NCBI GenBank assembly: GCA_031216915.1
Contig: CM062289.1
Span: 449,258,866 to 449,322,865 of the forward strand
Direction: 5' to 3'
Length of the DNA: 64,000 nucleotides
Source of the DNA: Pictodentalium vernedei
Lineage: Eukaryota; Mollusca; Scaphopoda; Dentaliida; Dentaliidae
The notes beneath the pieces are model-generated. The model had not been told where the DNA came from. It did no database searches and saw only the letters and a list, made by a program, of their open reading frames with translations. Position 1 is the stretch's first letter. Every line of letters starts with the position of its first letter. Position numbers and translations under genes: made by a program. This document shows, one piece after another, positions 30,011 through 41,859 of the stretch.

Positions 30011-30713
30011 AGACGGTTTGGCATACTTTTCTGAACTGTTTCATTCACCCAAATCAACGGATTCACTGGAACCACAATGACTCATTCAAAATACTAGGAA
30101 CCGAGTATAACTTGTTCAACGAAAACTACATTCTAGACAATTATCTGAACAAAATAACAAAAATTGGAAAACTTCTTAGTGACTGGTCTTTTCATAATTT
30201 AACTCTAATTAGAAAAAACAGTTGTGGTGAAAACGCTCGGTTCGCCAAGGTTAACACACTGTCTGTCGGTTTTGCCCGACCCACCAGACGATCTGTTTTG
30301 CAAACTCCAATCAACATTTTTTGACTTTCTGCCACAGCCCCTGAAAACATACTTTCCGAACCCCTCTTCTATAACAATCATTTTAAAAGCAACAACAAAT
30401 TATTTTTCGATAAACGCTGGTGCGAGAATGGTATCTCTTTTATAAATGATCTCCTGACAGGGGACAAACAGCTCTTAACTTTTACAGACTTCTCCGAGCA
30501 ATATAACCTCAAAACACCATTTACGGTCTATCAAGGAGTGATACATGCAATTCCCAAATTATGGAAAATAATTCTCCAGCAGCACAAAAAAAAAATCCCA
30601 AGGATAAGAAACAATAAGTTCTCGTGATTGCTTTGTTCACTTTCCTTACGACAGCTGCATAAAACTGCGAAACGCGCTGGCTACTGTACGACGGAAGTGC
30701 ACAGCCATTGACA
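30011..30713. other. No gene seen
   Basis: Overlapping short frames at 30112-30445 match no known family. AT-rich. Confidence 0.5.
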
Positions 30714-30830
30714 ATATAAGTTAACTCGGGCAACATCCAGGGTACATAGAGATTTAATACCTGGATGTTGAAAACCGACATCCAGGTATTAAATCTCCAT
30801 GTACCCCGGATGTTGCCCAAGATAACGATT
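30714..30830. repeat. Foldback hairpin, about 117 bp
   Basis: GTTAACTCGGGCAACATCCAGG..GAGATTTAATACCTGG pairs almost fully with CCAGGTATTAAATCTC..CCCGGATGTTGCCC. The loop is about 8 bases. TTAA occurs at the left edge only. Confidence 0.8.
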
Positions 30831-32640
30831 TTGTCCCACCTCCTAACAGAAATAATGCCGAGATGTAAAATATGATCCCACATTAAGACTCAGGCGACGA
30901 AGTTTAAACCCCACACTGGGCCTCTGGTTTTGAACCAAACAGCGTAACAAACGTCACAGCAAAACTATAAATAGACGCGTCTATTACCGAATCGATGTTT
31001 ATAAACCAGGTCACACATGGCGAAGTTTTTCACTTTGGTGAATTTGAATGTGTTGAAACAGTTTTAAAACCGTGTAAATTCAGCCTTCCAGAGTGAGAAG
31101 AGCTTAAATATTCACTTAAAACGACGCTGGACATCATGGAACATGGAAGCATTGGAAGGTGACATTTTGAATTTCGGGAACGATGTCTCACAAATTCAGA
31201 CTCACTTGGGTTTAAACTTGAAGCTTTTGAATTGAGCCGCAGTCATTGAATTTTGTAAAAGGTAGGTGGAATTAATAGCATACATTTCTACGCTGACCAT
31301 CGGAAACCGCAAAATAAATTATGAAGTGCGCCGAGATTTAATGCCCTGGTAATGTTAATTTGTTGTTGACACCAAGTCTTACAGTAGTTACACTGACTGT
31401 GCCCGTATATTTGCCCGCCGTGGATTTCCTACTTTTACCTCAGTCTGGCTCCAAAACCCTCACTGAAATTGTGACCCTCATTGAAAAAAAACTTTATGGA
31501 CGGGATTTACCCCGTTACAATTTAATTAACAGTTCTAATAGGAGTTTCTGCAATCGAAGTGACCAATTCGGGGTCAAAGGTTATTTTTATCACCTGGATG
31601 TTTCTCGAGTGACAAACGGGGAACAACGGCGCGCGCTCTTATCACCCGTATGTTTGAAGACAGCCGATACCATGGCTATTTGTCTCGGTCACGTTTACCA
31701 ATCAGAAGACGCGATGCATACTGATATAGGGACAACATAATTTGTTTTGGCGCCACCCCCCCTCCCCCCCCCCCCAACACTTCATTTAGTCAGGCGTGTC
31801 CCTGGGAGAACAAGCCAGAGTACGTCGAGAGAACTACCGAATGGTGGTAGGTAACCGCGGCCAGTTTCTATTGCGTACCTGTTACGTCAAGCTGTCCATT
31901 GAAAGAATACCACTGGTGTCAGATGTGAAGAACTGTGAAGGGATCAGTGAACAACTAGAAGTGGAAACAAACTTTCTCTGAAAGGGTTACAACATTGGTG
32001 ACAGAAAGACTGGCCTTCCTATAATCACCTATGTGTTGTTAGCTCGATATCGCATAGCAATTTTCAGATAGCGAAAATCAAAGGGATTTGGAAGACTGAT
32101 AACAGAAGAAAACGGAATCCATATTAAATATACGTGAACATTTGATCGGATTTGGTGTTCTAAATGTCACCAGGAATCTGATACTGCTTATTTCCTTCCT
32201 TATCGCATTACCAGTTCTGTTATTTTTTCCGTTAAATTCAGGTTATCGCTCCCGGTTCTAATCCAGAAAGCACAATTTACACTGAACTGATTTAACGACC
32301 CCAGACGTTCATTATGGCAGAGATTATTAATCTGCAAGACCAGTGGTAGATTGGGGCAGAAGCGGAACCGGCCTCCCCTCCACAACCTAAATTTGTACAA
32401 GTTTTTTTTAACGAATGCAGAACTGTATGAATTAAACTATTTCCGAATCATGAAATAAATGCAGAATGGATTTGCTCAGTAAACAGTATTGTATGACATA
32501 GTACATAATACCATCCAGGGCACCAGCATTGGGAAGGTTAAAACAAGAGCAACATCATGGGAAACAGTACGGCCGTCATGGACTGGTCACTTTCCACGGG
32601 TGGATAATATTTCCACGGACGCAATAATATTAGATTCCAA
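30831..32640. other. No gene recognised; frame 31360-31740
   Basis: 1.8 kb without a recognisable transposon. The longest frame (plus, 31360-31740, about 126 codons) has a hydrophobic start and a charged middle but no motif I can name, and it runs into a poly-C tract at 31755-31773. At this size and base composition it could be chance. Confidence 0.4.
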
Positions 32641-32742
32641 ACACCAATTATAGGAATAATCATCAAAAATTTAATTAATGAAGCACCGGTTACTAACAGG
32701 TGCTTCGTTAATTAAAAATTTGCTGGTGATGATTTTTATTAC
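32641..32742. repeat. Foldback hairpin
   Basis: AATAATCATCA.AAATTTAATTAATGAAGCACC pairs with GGTGCTTCGTTAATTAAAAATTT..TGATGATTTTTATT around a GGTTACTAACA-like loop. Confidence 0.8.
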
Positions 32743-32745
32743 CGG

Positions 32746-33530
32746 GTAAACGTATGCGTGCGCATCACTGCCCACGCGTGGGTTACGACAACTCCACGCG
32801 ACTTTAATGTAGCAACCCCCCTCATCTTAGTCCAACAAGGGCAATCAAATTTTACAAAAATATTTTAAACAGTTTTCTTTTAAATGCGATGACAAGAAAT
32901 GGTGAAGGACGGACGGGTGGGAATATTATGATCCCCGATGAGGCTGGAGGTGGGATGGGGAAATGGGAAATAGTTCCGGCGACCTAATAAAATATGCAAA
33001 TGAGTATGTCACGTGGGGTGGGTGGGACCCTGCTGTCTCACCCGGGACATGCGTATGTTTCACGTATAGTGGGGGGAGAAAACAGACGGAACCCACTACT
33101 ACATCTTCCTCCCACTACAAAGCGAGAGAAAATAAAATACAACAGCAAGAATAATTGAATAGAGAGCAAACTCGGACAGATTTGGCCACTTTGCTGGCGA
33201 TATGATTGGCAAGATGTATTTCTTTCTGTTCTTCAATCTTGGAGCAATTGTACATGAGAACCAAGTATGTAATTTGAATTTTGAATTGAATTCGTGATGG
33301 CAATGTCTTTGTCTGATGGATTATCGGTCAAAACGAATTTCCCGATCTTCAGTTGACCTTCAACTTCAAATAATTTGATTGTCTTTAAGGATAATCGATT
33401 TGCGTGAATATGATTGGTCAAGGTGAGTTATTCATAACACGATGAATAATTTTTATATTTATCATATGAATGTTTTTGCTGTGTCACGCCTATTTATCAA
33501 ATAAAAAAAAAACATGGGCGAATCCAAAGA
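32746..33530. other. No gene seen
   Basis: No recognisable element. Short frames only. Confidence 0.5.
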
Positions 33531-33681
33531 AGTAATTAAGCGGTAATGGCTGTAAGTTGGTCGTTTTAATTCGCGTTGGCTGTACACATTGGGTTTTCTC
33601 GTCAGTAATTAAGCGGTAATGACTGTAGGTTGGTCGTTATAATTCGCGTAGGCTGTACACATTGGGTTTTCTCGTCGGTAT
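33531..33681. repeat. Two-copy tandem repeat, about 75 bp
   Basis: GTAATTAAGCGGTAATGGCT..GTTGGTCGTT..AATTCGCGT.GGCTGTACACATTGGG..TTCTCGTC occurs twice in tandem (33532 and 33605) with five or six differences. Confidence 0.92.
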
Positions 33682-33991
33682 TCGAGACCGGGTGTATAAG
33701 ACTATATGCAAAATAATAAACTCTCCTCGCACAACATTAATGTTGATATGACTGCAATCATATAAATGACGGAGACTTTGGCCGTCTAAGGGTACATAAT
33801 TACACTAGCAAGCACTCTGAATTAAATTATAACAATTAAACTGAATTTTCTGTTCCTCTATCAGAGTATGAATGTGAGAATGTGGGATGGGCGTGTTAAG
33901 TTTTGTATGAAATACTACGCACTTCACACAACTAGACACGCCAATCCCACATCCATACTGTGATGCGGTAGATATACATAAAACGACAAGC

Positions 33992-34520
33992 GTGTGTGAA
34001 TGGGTTAATCGATATGGCAAGAGAGCCAGCGCGGAAGGATAGAACGAGAGGCCGCAGGCCTCGAGTTTTATCCTTCGGCGATGGCACGAGTGCCATATCG
34101 ATTAACCCATTCACACAGGCGTGTCGTTCAGTGTTTTTACACACCTTCACGTCTATAAAGACAATTATTAGAAGGGCACTCAGCAATTCATTTGACAACT
34201 ATCAAAACAAAGAACACATTTTGTCGCCAACCAAATTTGCGAGGGGAACCCGTGTTACTATTTCGTCCCATGTGTTCTATGTGCCCACTGGCACGTAGAA
34301 CACATTGGAACTCAGGGGACGATTTTCAGCTTTTGCTAGCGATTCATATTGTAATTGCGTTGCACGATTTGTAGAAAATTCCAGTGAAATTTCGCTTCTA
34401 TTTAAAAAATAGTCCGTCAATGATTTCCGTTCCGCACATATGTGCGGAACAGATTTTCTTTTTCCGCAAAGTTTAGTGTCGCCGTAGATGGGGATTACAT
34501 AGAACAGGCGTGTAACACAA
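33992..34520 (+). mobile_element. Foldback repeat family F, copy 1
   Basis: The left 125 bp is a large hairpin (TGTGTGAATGGGTTAATCGA..GGCCGCAGGCC..TCGATTAACCCATTCACACA). Then follow blocks shared with 41860-42300: CACGTCTATAAA.ACAATTATTAGAAG, TCGCCAACCAAATTTGCGAG, GTTACTATTTCGTCCC, GTTCCGCACATATGTGCGGAAC. A second hairpin (34271-34304) has arms ATGTGTTCTATGTGCC. A long minus-strand frame across it is not kept in the other copy. Confidence 0.7.
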
Positions 34521-34921
34521 TTCATTTCAATTTTTATTTGAAGCTCTACGCCCATTTTGCATTTAGATTTGCACGGGTAGGTAACCCACGAAGAAATCTG
34601 CCGCTTTTCTGGCTTTCTCTCATCAACATTCTTTGTAGTGTGGTAACTAATTATGCGTTCAGATCTCTTGTCTCTTATAATAGTTTTTTCTGTAGTTGAC
34701 ACAGAAATGCGGCTTGTTTTACATTTTTGTGTTTCTGATTTCGTTTTCGATGTGTAAAAAACGTTTCCCCACACCGGGACGTGGAAGGGGCAAAGGGAAA
34801 TAGAGAAAGCTCTATTGCTGATTACATCTTCTGTGCCCGCGGGACTCTAGAATGGTGTCACTGTGTCAGTACACACATCAATGTTCGCAAACGAGCGATG
34901 TGAACTTAATAAAAAATAGTG
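34521..34921. other. No gene seen
   Basis: AT-rich flank of the family F copy. Nothing recognised. Confidence 0.45.
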
Positions 34922-34934
34922 CATCTTGATGTTA

Positions 34935-35287
34935 TTTATATTTATTTATTTATTGGTGTTTAAGGTCACATACTTATGCACAATGGCTAATCACGACCGC
35001 AGTAGTTTTAGGGGTGGAGGAAGCCGGAGAACCCGGAGAGAACCACCGAGCAGCGACGAGCAACTGTCAGCTCCTCAACATTCAAACTCTGTTCAAGCTC
35101 CGCTCAAGCAGGGTTATAGCGGTTGGTGCACCCTCTACGTGCAGTACGCCTTAGCACACGGCGTCATCGTGCCCCCATGTTGGCAGCCGGGATAAAGTGC
35201 CTCGTTCAAGGACACAATGCGGGTCGTCCCGGACGGGGATCGAACTCGGGACCTCTGGCATAGAAGTCTAACAGTCGACCACTGAGC
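34935..35287 (-). mobile_element. tRNA-derived SINE (head b, tail type 1)
   Basis: Perfect 13-bp target duplications CATCTTGATGTTA (34922-34934 and 35288-35300). Read on the minus strand: GGCTCAGTGGTCGAC (A box), GAGTTCGATCCCCG (B box), the common body from TTGTGTCCTTG onward, TATGTGACCTTAAACACC, (AATA)n. Head b differs clearly from head a; the body is the same. The first bases of the head are missing. Confidence 0.92.
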
Positions 35288-35549
35288 CATCTTGATGTTA
35301 GAATTGCGAAAGAAAACGAACAAAAGAGGTTTTCTTAGAAAAGTGTACCAATAAACATCGGCTTATCGCGTCCACAATGTATGATAAAATTAACGAACAG
35401 CAATATCACTCGGAATAAAGTTCGGACCACGAAACAGACGACAGAATCAGATTATGAGTAAAAGAAAATTGGGGTTATGTTTTTCGCTTTGTCAAATTTA
35501 TTTTACTGTTCACTGTACTTTTGCTCGGGGTGTGTCTTCCGTGTCACGA

Positions 35550-35700
35550 ACCCCGAAAATGCGTGTTTGTTCGATATATCTCGGCCAATTTAAGATTAAT
35601 TTGACATGGAACATCTTGTGAGTTACTAAACCAGAAAATGTGTGTTTATTCGATATATATCGGCCAATTGAAGATTAATTTGACCTGTACTGGAACTAAA
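35550..35700. repeat. Two-copy tandem repeat, about 78 bp
   Basis: GAAAATGCGTGTTTGTTCGA..TCGGCCAATTTAAGATTAAT at 35555 recurs at 35634 with few changes. Confidence 0.85.
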
Positions 35701-36249
35701 TCTGGTTGCTAAAATCACACAACCAATAATTTGCTTTGTAAATAGACGGATGGTTTATCAGGATATATGGTTATTTATCCAACTGAGAGTTAATTATCAA
35801 AACTCAGTTGTGGCCAAACTTTTCATTACAGACACACAGTCGACCATGTGGCTGGAACCGTTTCGATTATTTTTCCCAAACTCTCAAGCCACCAGTCTAA
35901 TTTTGTTCGGAATTCGTCGTTGGTATGATAAGTTTGTTTACCCACTTTTGTGGAGTTTACGTTAATGCAATGAGATATCCTTTTTTACATACAAAGATGT
36001 ACAGGTATTCGTTCGTACTCCATTTACAGATATTCCAATAAAAAGCATTCAATTCACTTTGAAAACATCAAGGTATTAACACAATTAGTGGTACCATACA
36101 GCGTAATCATAAAACTACAGTTGTGATGAGGTTTTACTCTAATGGTACATGTCAATCAAAATTTGGTTAAATCAAATCTGGATTGAGAAACATTTATTGT
36201 CTAGATTCAAAGGAAAAGAGTGTTTATCGAATTTTTTTATATTCCATCC
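35701..36249. other. No gene seen
   Basis: Unique-looking AT-rich sequence. Confidence 0.5.
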
Positions 36250-36385
36250 GATGGAATATTTCAGTGAGCCGGTTCCAATGACGTCCATATTTGTAAGGTT
36301 TTGTTGATAAATATTCTATATTTTTAAAAAAAAATATCAAATTCAGTTTATGTTTTAACGTTAAAAAGCTGTGTTGGGTAAAGGA
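36250..36385. mobile_element. Decayed half of a type II piggyBac-like MITE
   Basis: GCCGGTTCCAATGA, GGTTTTGTTGATAAATATT and GTTGGGTAAAGGA next to TTAA (36386-36389) match the right half of type II copies. The left half is not recognisable. Confidence 0.5.
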
Positions 36386-36389
36386 TTAA

Positions 36390-36915
36390 CATGTGTTATC
36401 AGTGTACAACAGAGACGCAACCGTGGCGGCCTTATGGGATCCTGGGACACTCATATAGCAGGTATGGATTCTCACAACCATTTTCGCGAGAATCCACACA
36501 ATGGGCCCCAGTTGTAAAGATAATTAAAAATTAAATTTGTGCACAGGTTTCTAACGATATAAACACAGGTCTATTCAAAGCTGCCAATAAACTTTTCACT
36601 GTAATTGTTGTTTCTTGGAATGAAGAAATTTCCATACGGTATGGGATCCCAGAAGATAAATATCCAATTTCTGCTGCGTGCTCTCTTATTAATCCCAATG
36701 GTTATTTGCACACAACACAGATAATTTTCTTTATTCCCCTTTAATCCTCTTTTGTTCATCATTAGTTCATTTACCTAATACCCAATACTATTACATTCCA
36801 CCTACACTCTTTGTTTCATAAATTCAAGGTCGACGAAACTGAATGCCTTTCGAAACACTTTTAGCTCCGTATTTCCGAATGCTCGTATTCTTGATAACTA
36901 TTCACTGCCAAATGG
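36390..36915. other. No gene seen
   Basis: Nothing recognised. Confidence 0.5.
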
Positions 36916-36930
36916 CTAGTCTGATTTGTA

Positions 36931-37307
36931 TTATTTATTTATTTATTTATTTATTGGGGTGTAAGATCACATACTTATGCACAATGGCTAATCGTGACCG
37001 TGACAGTTTTACGAGTGGAGGAAGCCGGAGTACCCGGAGAGAACCACCGAGCATCGACGAGCAGCTGTCAGCTCCTCAACATTTCTAACTCTGTTCAAGC
37101 TCGGCTCAAGCAGGGTTACAGTGGTTGAAGACATATACACCATCGACGTGCAGTACGCCTTAGTACACGGCGTCATTGTGCCCCCAAGTAGGCAACCGGG
37201 ATAAATTGCCTTGCCCAAGGACACAACGCGGGTCGTCCCGGACGGGGATCGAACTCGGGTCCTCTAGCACAGATGTGCAACAGGCTACCACTGAGCAACT
37301 ACGCTCC
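36931..37307 (-). mobile_element. tRNA-derived SINE (head b, tail type 1), full length
   Basis: Perfect 15-bp target duplications CTAGTCTGATTTGTA (36916-36930 and 37308-37322). On the minus strand it starts GGGAGCGTAGTTGCTCAGTGG, with B box GAGTTCGATCCCCG, the common body, GTGATCTTACACC and (AATA)n. Confidence 0.94.
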
Positions 37308-37439
37308 CTAGTCTGATTTGTAAGATCGTTGGAAGGCGCAAGATGCTGTTCCAAAATAGACAAGGTGAAATCGTTGTAGAATCTCTCGGGGCCCGGAACA
37401 ACACACCAGTGTTACTGTGACAATGTTCTTAACAGGTTT

Positions 37440-37732
37440 AGAGCTTGATTCCACTATCATGGCTTTATTGAAAAGTGCGTAAAGCCACTTGAGTGGCTTT
37501 ACACTTTATCCATTAGCTTGTTTTCCCAGAAGTAGAAAGGAAATGTTTTTACATAATTATTTTGTTACAATTTATTGGAGAGTGCTTGTTGGCACTCTCC
37601 AACAAATTGTAACAAAATAATTATGTATCAACATCTTGCTAAATTGAGGCTCCTCTTGCTGGTTGCACGGTTTTTTAGAAAAAAAATGCATGTTACAAAT
37701 CATTTTCGAAAAATAATTTAGCACCATACTTG
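37440..37732. mobile_element. TTAA/CTGGTAG foldback MITE (family T), diverged copy
   Basis: The central hairpin TTTTGTTACAATTTATTGGAG..AGTGCTTGTTGGCAC..CAACAAATTGTAACAAAA (37558-37616) and the right end TTTAGCACCATACTTG plus TTAA (37733-37736) match family T. An extra small hairpin (AAAGCCACTTGAGTGGCTTT) is present at about 37481. The left end is unclear. Confidence 0.6.
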
Positions 37733-37799
37733 TTAATCACTGGGATATCGGTTTGTTGCCGTCGCACTCAGACCTCTGTTAGATTCAACGATAAAGACT

Positions 37800-38467
37800 T
37801 GATATATATAGAATATACCCATAGTAGCTTAGTGTACCAAATGTTCACCACGAGTGGTGAAGTGGTGTTAACCGCGAGCATTTGGCGCCCGGTTATAACT
37901 ACTTCACCACGAGTGGTGAACATTTGGTACACCAAGCTCCTTTGGGTATATTTTATTCATACCATGATCGTCAGATTATTAAGAGTCGCTATTATTTTTT
38001 CTCGATTTTACTGAGCACCAGACGTACATTCGTGCGAATCTGTTTTTGTTTACATGAGCATCGGTTGGCGGTACTTCCGCTGTCAATTTTATCACCGAGA
38101 CGAAATAGAAAAAGAAACGGGTCATTTTTCATTTTAATGACATAATGACATTCTATTTCGAGTTATGGATGCTTTATTAACACGAGACAATGCATCTTTG
38201 TTAATTTTTGGTATCTTATGGGGTAAACTCATTTAAAAACGTAATAAACAACTTTCATTTCACTCTTCGCGAGGCGACGGCGCTAAATTTAGACAAGTTC
38301 GCATTCTGGTCGACGTCACCAAAGGTCAACTTGGATGTAGTTCCACTGTAGGTGTAAATTTTAGCTACTGAAATGCCATTGCTGTCGTCGTGTTCACCGC
38401 AGTTGGTGTGTAAAGCTAAAATTTATGTCATAGGCTTTTTATATATAGTAGCATAAGTAATCATGGT
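37800..38467 (+). repeat. Composite foldback repeat (family K), copy 1
   Basis: A hairpin (37815-37950; arms TACCAAATGTTCACCACGAG) is followed by a ~510-bp segment bounded by ACCATGAT (37962) and ATCATGGT (38460). The whole is similar, inverted, to 47103-47700, including TTGGATGTAGTTCCACTGTA, TATGGATGCTTTATTAACA and ACACCAACTG-type blocks. Confidence 0.75.
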
Positions 38468-38515
38468 ATAAAAATCCTACGTCACTAAAACAATTTTGGG
38501 AGACGCCACACTTAA

Positions 38516-38758
38516 CCCTTTACCTAACCTGAAAAGCAGACGATACTTGCAAAAATAATTCTTGAATAACTATTTTTTTCATTTTTTGTCTCAAAAACAT
38601 AGGTTATGACCCCTCGTTGGAACGAGCTCGACGAGCTCGTTCCAACGAGGGGTCATAACCTATGTTTTTGAGACAAAAAATGAAAAAAAATAATGAAAAT
38701 TAATTGGCGATTTTTGAGAATAGCGCTGGCCGGTTTTGGCCTTACGTTGGGTAAAGGG
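38516..38758 (+). mobile_element. piggyBac-like MITE (family P, type I), near consensus
   Basis: TTAA at 38512-38515 and 38759-38762; ends CCCTTTACCTAAC and GTTGGGTAAAGGG; 243 bp. The arms are G:C and the centre is CTCGACGAG. Confidence 0.93.
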
Positions 38759-38762
38759 TTAA

Positions 38763-39040
38763 GCTTGACGCTTCCTGCCAGCACACTCCGGTTGCAAAGG
38801 AACTTGTATCCGAATAAATAGGTATGAAGCCGAATGCACATATGTGAGAATCTGTGTGTTTGTTCGTGCTGGGATATGTGTGTGTTTATGTAGGTGTATA
38901 TATGTATATATATAGGTGTGCTTGCGTGCTCGTGCACATATATTTTTATATATATGTAGGTGTGGGTATGTATGTGTGTGGGTGTGCGTATATGTACGTG
39001 TGTGTGCATATGTATGTCTATTTGAGTATACCACACACTC
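38763..39040. repeat. TG/TA-rich simple-sequence region
   Basis: 38850-39030 is dominated by TGTGTATATATG and related dinucleotide runs. The open frames on both strands (His/Tyr/Thr or Val/Cys/Tyr repeats) reflect this composition and are not genes. Confidence 0.8.
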
Positions 39041-39345
39041 GTGCTATTGCTATGCGAGGGAAAAGGCTACACCGGATACTCGATGATAAACCCCAAATCA
39101 ACAACAATAACATGTTAAGTTATGTATTCAGAAACGAGGACCATAGTAAGATCGCGCGTTTGTTGCAAGTGCAACCGTGTAAGAAGTCCTTGAGTTTATC
39201 TGTGTGTGCAAGAAGCAATTATCTGTGTTGTTCACTCTCTTCTTACGGACATGTGTTATGTATTACCTTTATGTTTATTCTTTCAAAAATTTGTGCAACT
39301 TTACTCCACGTAAGTGGAACCAAGTTGAGAAATAAATCATCATCA
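39041..39345 (+). mobile_element. Possible LINE 3' end with (ATC)n tail
   Basis: The sequence ends AGTTGAGAAATAAATCATCATCATC. A short terminal microsatellite after an AATAAA-like signal is how several LINE groups end. An upstream frame stays open for some 85 codons, but I cannot identify RT residues. Low certainty. Confidence 0.3.
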
Positions 39346-39753
39346 TCATCGAATCCCTCATCTTTACAGTGACTTGTAAATTGTTACACTGTATATGTTA
39401 GTATTTTGTATTAGAATTTTTTTTGTTAACAATGAAATGTAAGCATGTTACATAGGTTCTAAGAGTGAATATTGTTTAAACTGAAACAATTTTGACCGTG
39501 CGCGCAAAGCGCTGTATATCGAGACTTGCATAAACCAACGGAACATGCCACCGTTGCTCATTCGAGTATGGGACAAAAATCCCGAGACAAAAGCCCACAA
39601 GACAAAAAGAATCCGGACAATCAATATTTATATTCATCTTTCTGTTCCATATTTAATATTTATAGTTTTTAATCCACTTTTTTTTTAAAATTTGAAATGT
39701 TGGTACACAGAGACCAATCACCGTAAAACCATGAATTGGGTTACCTGAAAAAG
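39346..39753. other. No gene; GACAAAA motif cluster at 39568-39612
   Basis: GGGACAAAAATCCCGAGACA, then AAAGCCCACAAGACAAAAAG: a GACAAAA motif occurs three times in 45 bp. Otherwise featureless. Confidence 0.5.
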
Positions 39754-39757
39754 TTAA

Positions 39758-40001
39758 CCTTTTACCCAACGCAGACGATATCAAAATTTATTATTTTAAA
39801 TATCATTTTTTAAATTTTTCCCCAAAAAGTTCAACAAAACCATATCATGTGACCTCTCTTTGGAACGAGCTCGACAAGCTCGTTCCAAAGAGAAGTCACA
39901 TGATATGGTTTTGTTAAAATGTTTCGAAAAATAATATTTTTTCAGATGCTGAATTTGCATATTACGCGGGCGGAGATGCGGACGATTCGTTGGGTAAAGG
40001 G
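39758..40001 (-). mobile_element. piggyBac-like MITE (family P, type II)
   Basis: TTAA at 39754-39757 and 40002-40005; ends CCTTTTACCCAACG and CGTTGGGTAAAGGG; 244 bp, reversed relative to 23708. The arms are T:A (CTCTTTGG with CCAAAGAG). The centre, read in element orientation, is GAGCTTGTCGAGCTC, identical to the copy at 42983. Confidence 0.92.
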
Positions 40002-40005
40002 TTAA

Positions 40006-40732
40006 AGTAATCATTAGAGGCTTTCCATACTGCCTTAACTTGACTTTTGGCGCAAAGAGGTCTGATAGCCTATACTTGTCTGGAAATGACCGCAAACCAT
40101 GAACGTCTCAAATTGTGGAAAGAACACCGCACAGAGCACTGAAGTTAATTAGAACGAGTAGAACAGGAAAGGTTTAACCCCCCCCCCCCCCACCCCCCAT
40201 TGAAGGTGATTAACTGGCTACACGAGTGAATGTTTTTTAAATCGCGCTGCTTTCTAAGAAACATATGTAATCATATCGATGCAACTGATAATGGGTTTAA
40301 ACTACAAAATCTGAAGGTATGTGATAGGATATATATATGTTGTAACTTGCACACCTTGAATATGTAAAGATACCGAACCAAGTAAAAGATAACTCATTAT
40401 ACTGAAGTCCACTTCATTACTTTAATGACAATAACCCCATAAAGTACATATGATGTCAGAAATGCGAGCCACGAATCAATAAACCCGCTCTGGTACAAAA
40501 CGTTTCACATAGGTCAGGATATATGTACTGGGTATATTGGATGCAACACTGAAACTCCAGTACATCGACTGTGGGGGTGGGTACCTGCCACCCACCTGAC
40601 CCTCATACGCAACAACCTTGGATTTGATAAATCAACAATAACATTCAAAACAAATCTTCCTCCAACAAACGAAAAACTGCAGAAATATGTTTTGTTTTCT
40701 CGAGCGAAACCACCTTTCACACAGAATGACAC
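40006..40732. other. No gene; poly-C tract 40177-40198
   Basis: No element recognised apart from a C-rich run. A 72-codon minus-strand frame at 40514-40732 has no known motif. Confidence 0.5.
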
Positions 40733-40800
40733 ACGCGTGTAAATGGTAATTGATATGGCACGAGTGCCTTTGCGGAGGGATAAAACGAGAGGCAGCAGAC
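40733..40800 (+). mobile_element. Fragment of foldback family F
   Basis: CACACGCGTGTAAATGG, TTGATATGGCACGAGTGCC and GATAAAACGAGAGGC match the left hairpin arm of the copies at 33992 and 41860. Confidence 0.6.
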
Positions 40801-41138
40801 CTCATAAGCTAAATGCACCCAAATATTAATAATTTGCCAGGTTGAGGCCAATCAATAGAAATGAAAAAAAGAGAACACGGAAAAACGACAGGTGAATTCA
40901 ATTACTAGGGGGCGAACATTGGAGAAATGTCATGAACAATACAGTTAAATGTGCGAATCGAGTGTGCCCACACTTCAGGGAGTAATTAGAACAGGAATTC
41001 ATTGCCATTTTTTATGTTTAACAAGCAAGTTTAACAATCACCGCTGTAGTTAATAAGTGGCGAGTCCAAAGTAGTCAAAAGCGTTTTTTTAGGATGTGCT
41101 CTTCTTGTTTAGACAGTAACTGTTATGACTCTAATATA
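40801..41138. other. No gene seen
   Basis: Nothing recognised. Confidence 0.5.
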
Positions 41139-41147
41139 ATTCGTTAT

Positions 41148-41150
<3 letters not shown>

Positions 41151-41184
<34 letters not shown>

Positions 41185-41562
41185 TTTTTTGGTGCTTAAG
41201 GTCACATACCTATGCACAATGGCTCATACCTATGCACAATGGCTAATCGACAATGGCTAATCGTGACCGTGACAGTTTTACGGGTGGAGGAAGCCGGAGT
41301 ACCCGTAGAGAACCACCGAGCATCGACGAGCAACTGTCAGCTCCTCAACATTCTAACTCTGTTCAAGCTCCGCTCAAGCAGGGTTACAGCGGTTGAAGAT
41401 ATGTGCACCATGACGTGCAGTACGCCTTAGTACACGGCGTCATCGTGCCCCCATGTAGGCAACCGGGATAAAGGACATAACGCGGGTCGTCCCGGACGGG
41501 GGTCGAACTCGGAACCTCTAGCATAGAAGTCCAGCAGTCTACCATTGAGTCACCGCGTTCCC
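41151..41562 (-). mobile_element. tRNA-derived SINE (head b, tail type 1) with internal duplications
   Basis: Diverged target duplications ATTCGTTATAAT (41139-41150) and ATTCGTTGTGAT (41563-41574). Near its 3' end the block CATACCTATGCACAATGGCT is present twice and ACAATGGCTAATCG is repeated again. The body is short by about 15 bp around the TTGTGTCC motif. The long (AATA)n tail suggests a fairly young copy. Confidence 0.9.
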
Positions 41563-41859
41563 ATTCGTTGTGATAATCTGAAACATGCATTTTATTTTAT
41601 TGAGATCAGCATCAGCATGATGACGAGAGGGTGGGGTCGAGGAAGGGCAGGTTCTTCTCTTCACATACATATGACCAGTTTAAAGAAAGAAATATCGCTA
41701 CTCAGTGCTAAACGAAAATATATTATGCCTTTCGTGTAACAAGTCGTTATTGCAATGCAGAAGGGGATGATATTTTAAATGGGCGGAAAAATACACGACC
41801 AACTCACCGTGGTGAGTCAGTGAACGGCTCGGTGGGAGAGGGCAATACACGGAACGACA

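Noticed and set aside
31360..31740. 126-codon frame as a gene
   Set aside because: No family resemblance, no promoter or splice evidence, and the length is within chance for this much AT-rich DNA. Kept only as a remark.
34277..34774. 165-codon minus-strand frame, the longest outside the arrays and SINEs
   Set aside because: It overlaps foldback family F with its hairpins. The homologous copy at 41.9-42.3 kb does not keep it open, and no motif is recognisable.
38653..39036. His/Thr/Tyr-rich frames on the minus strand
   Set aside because: Translation of a TG/TA simple-sequence tract.
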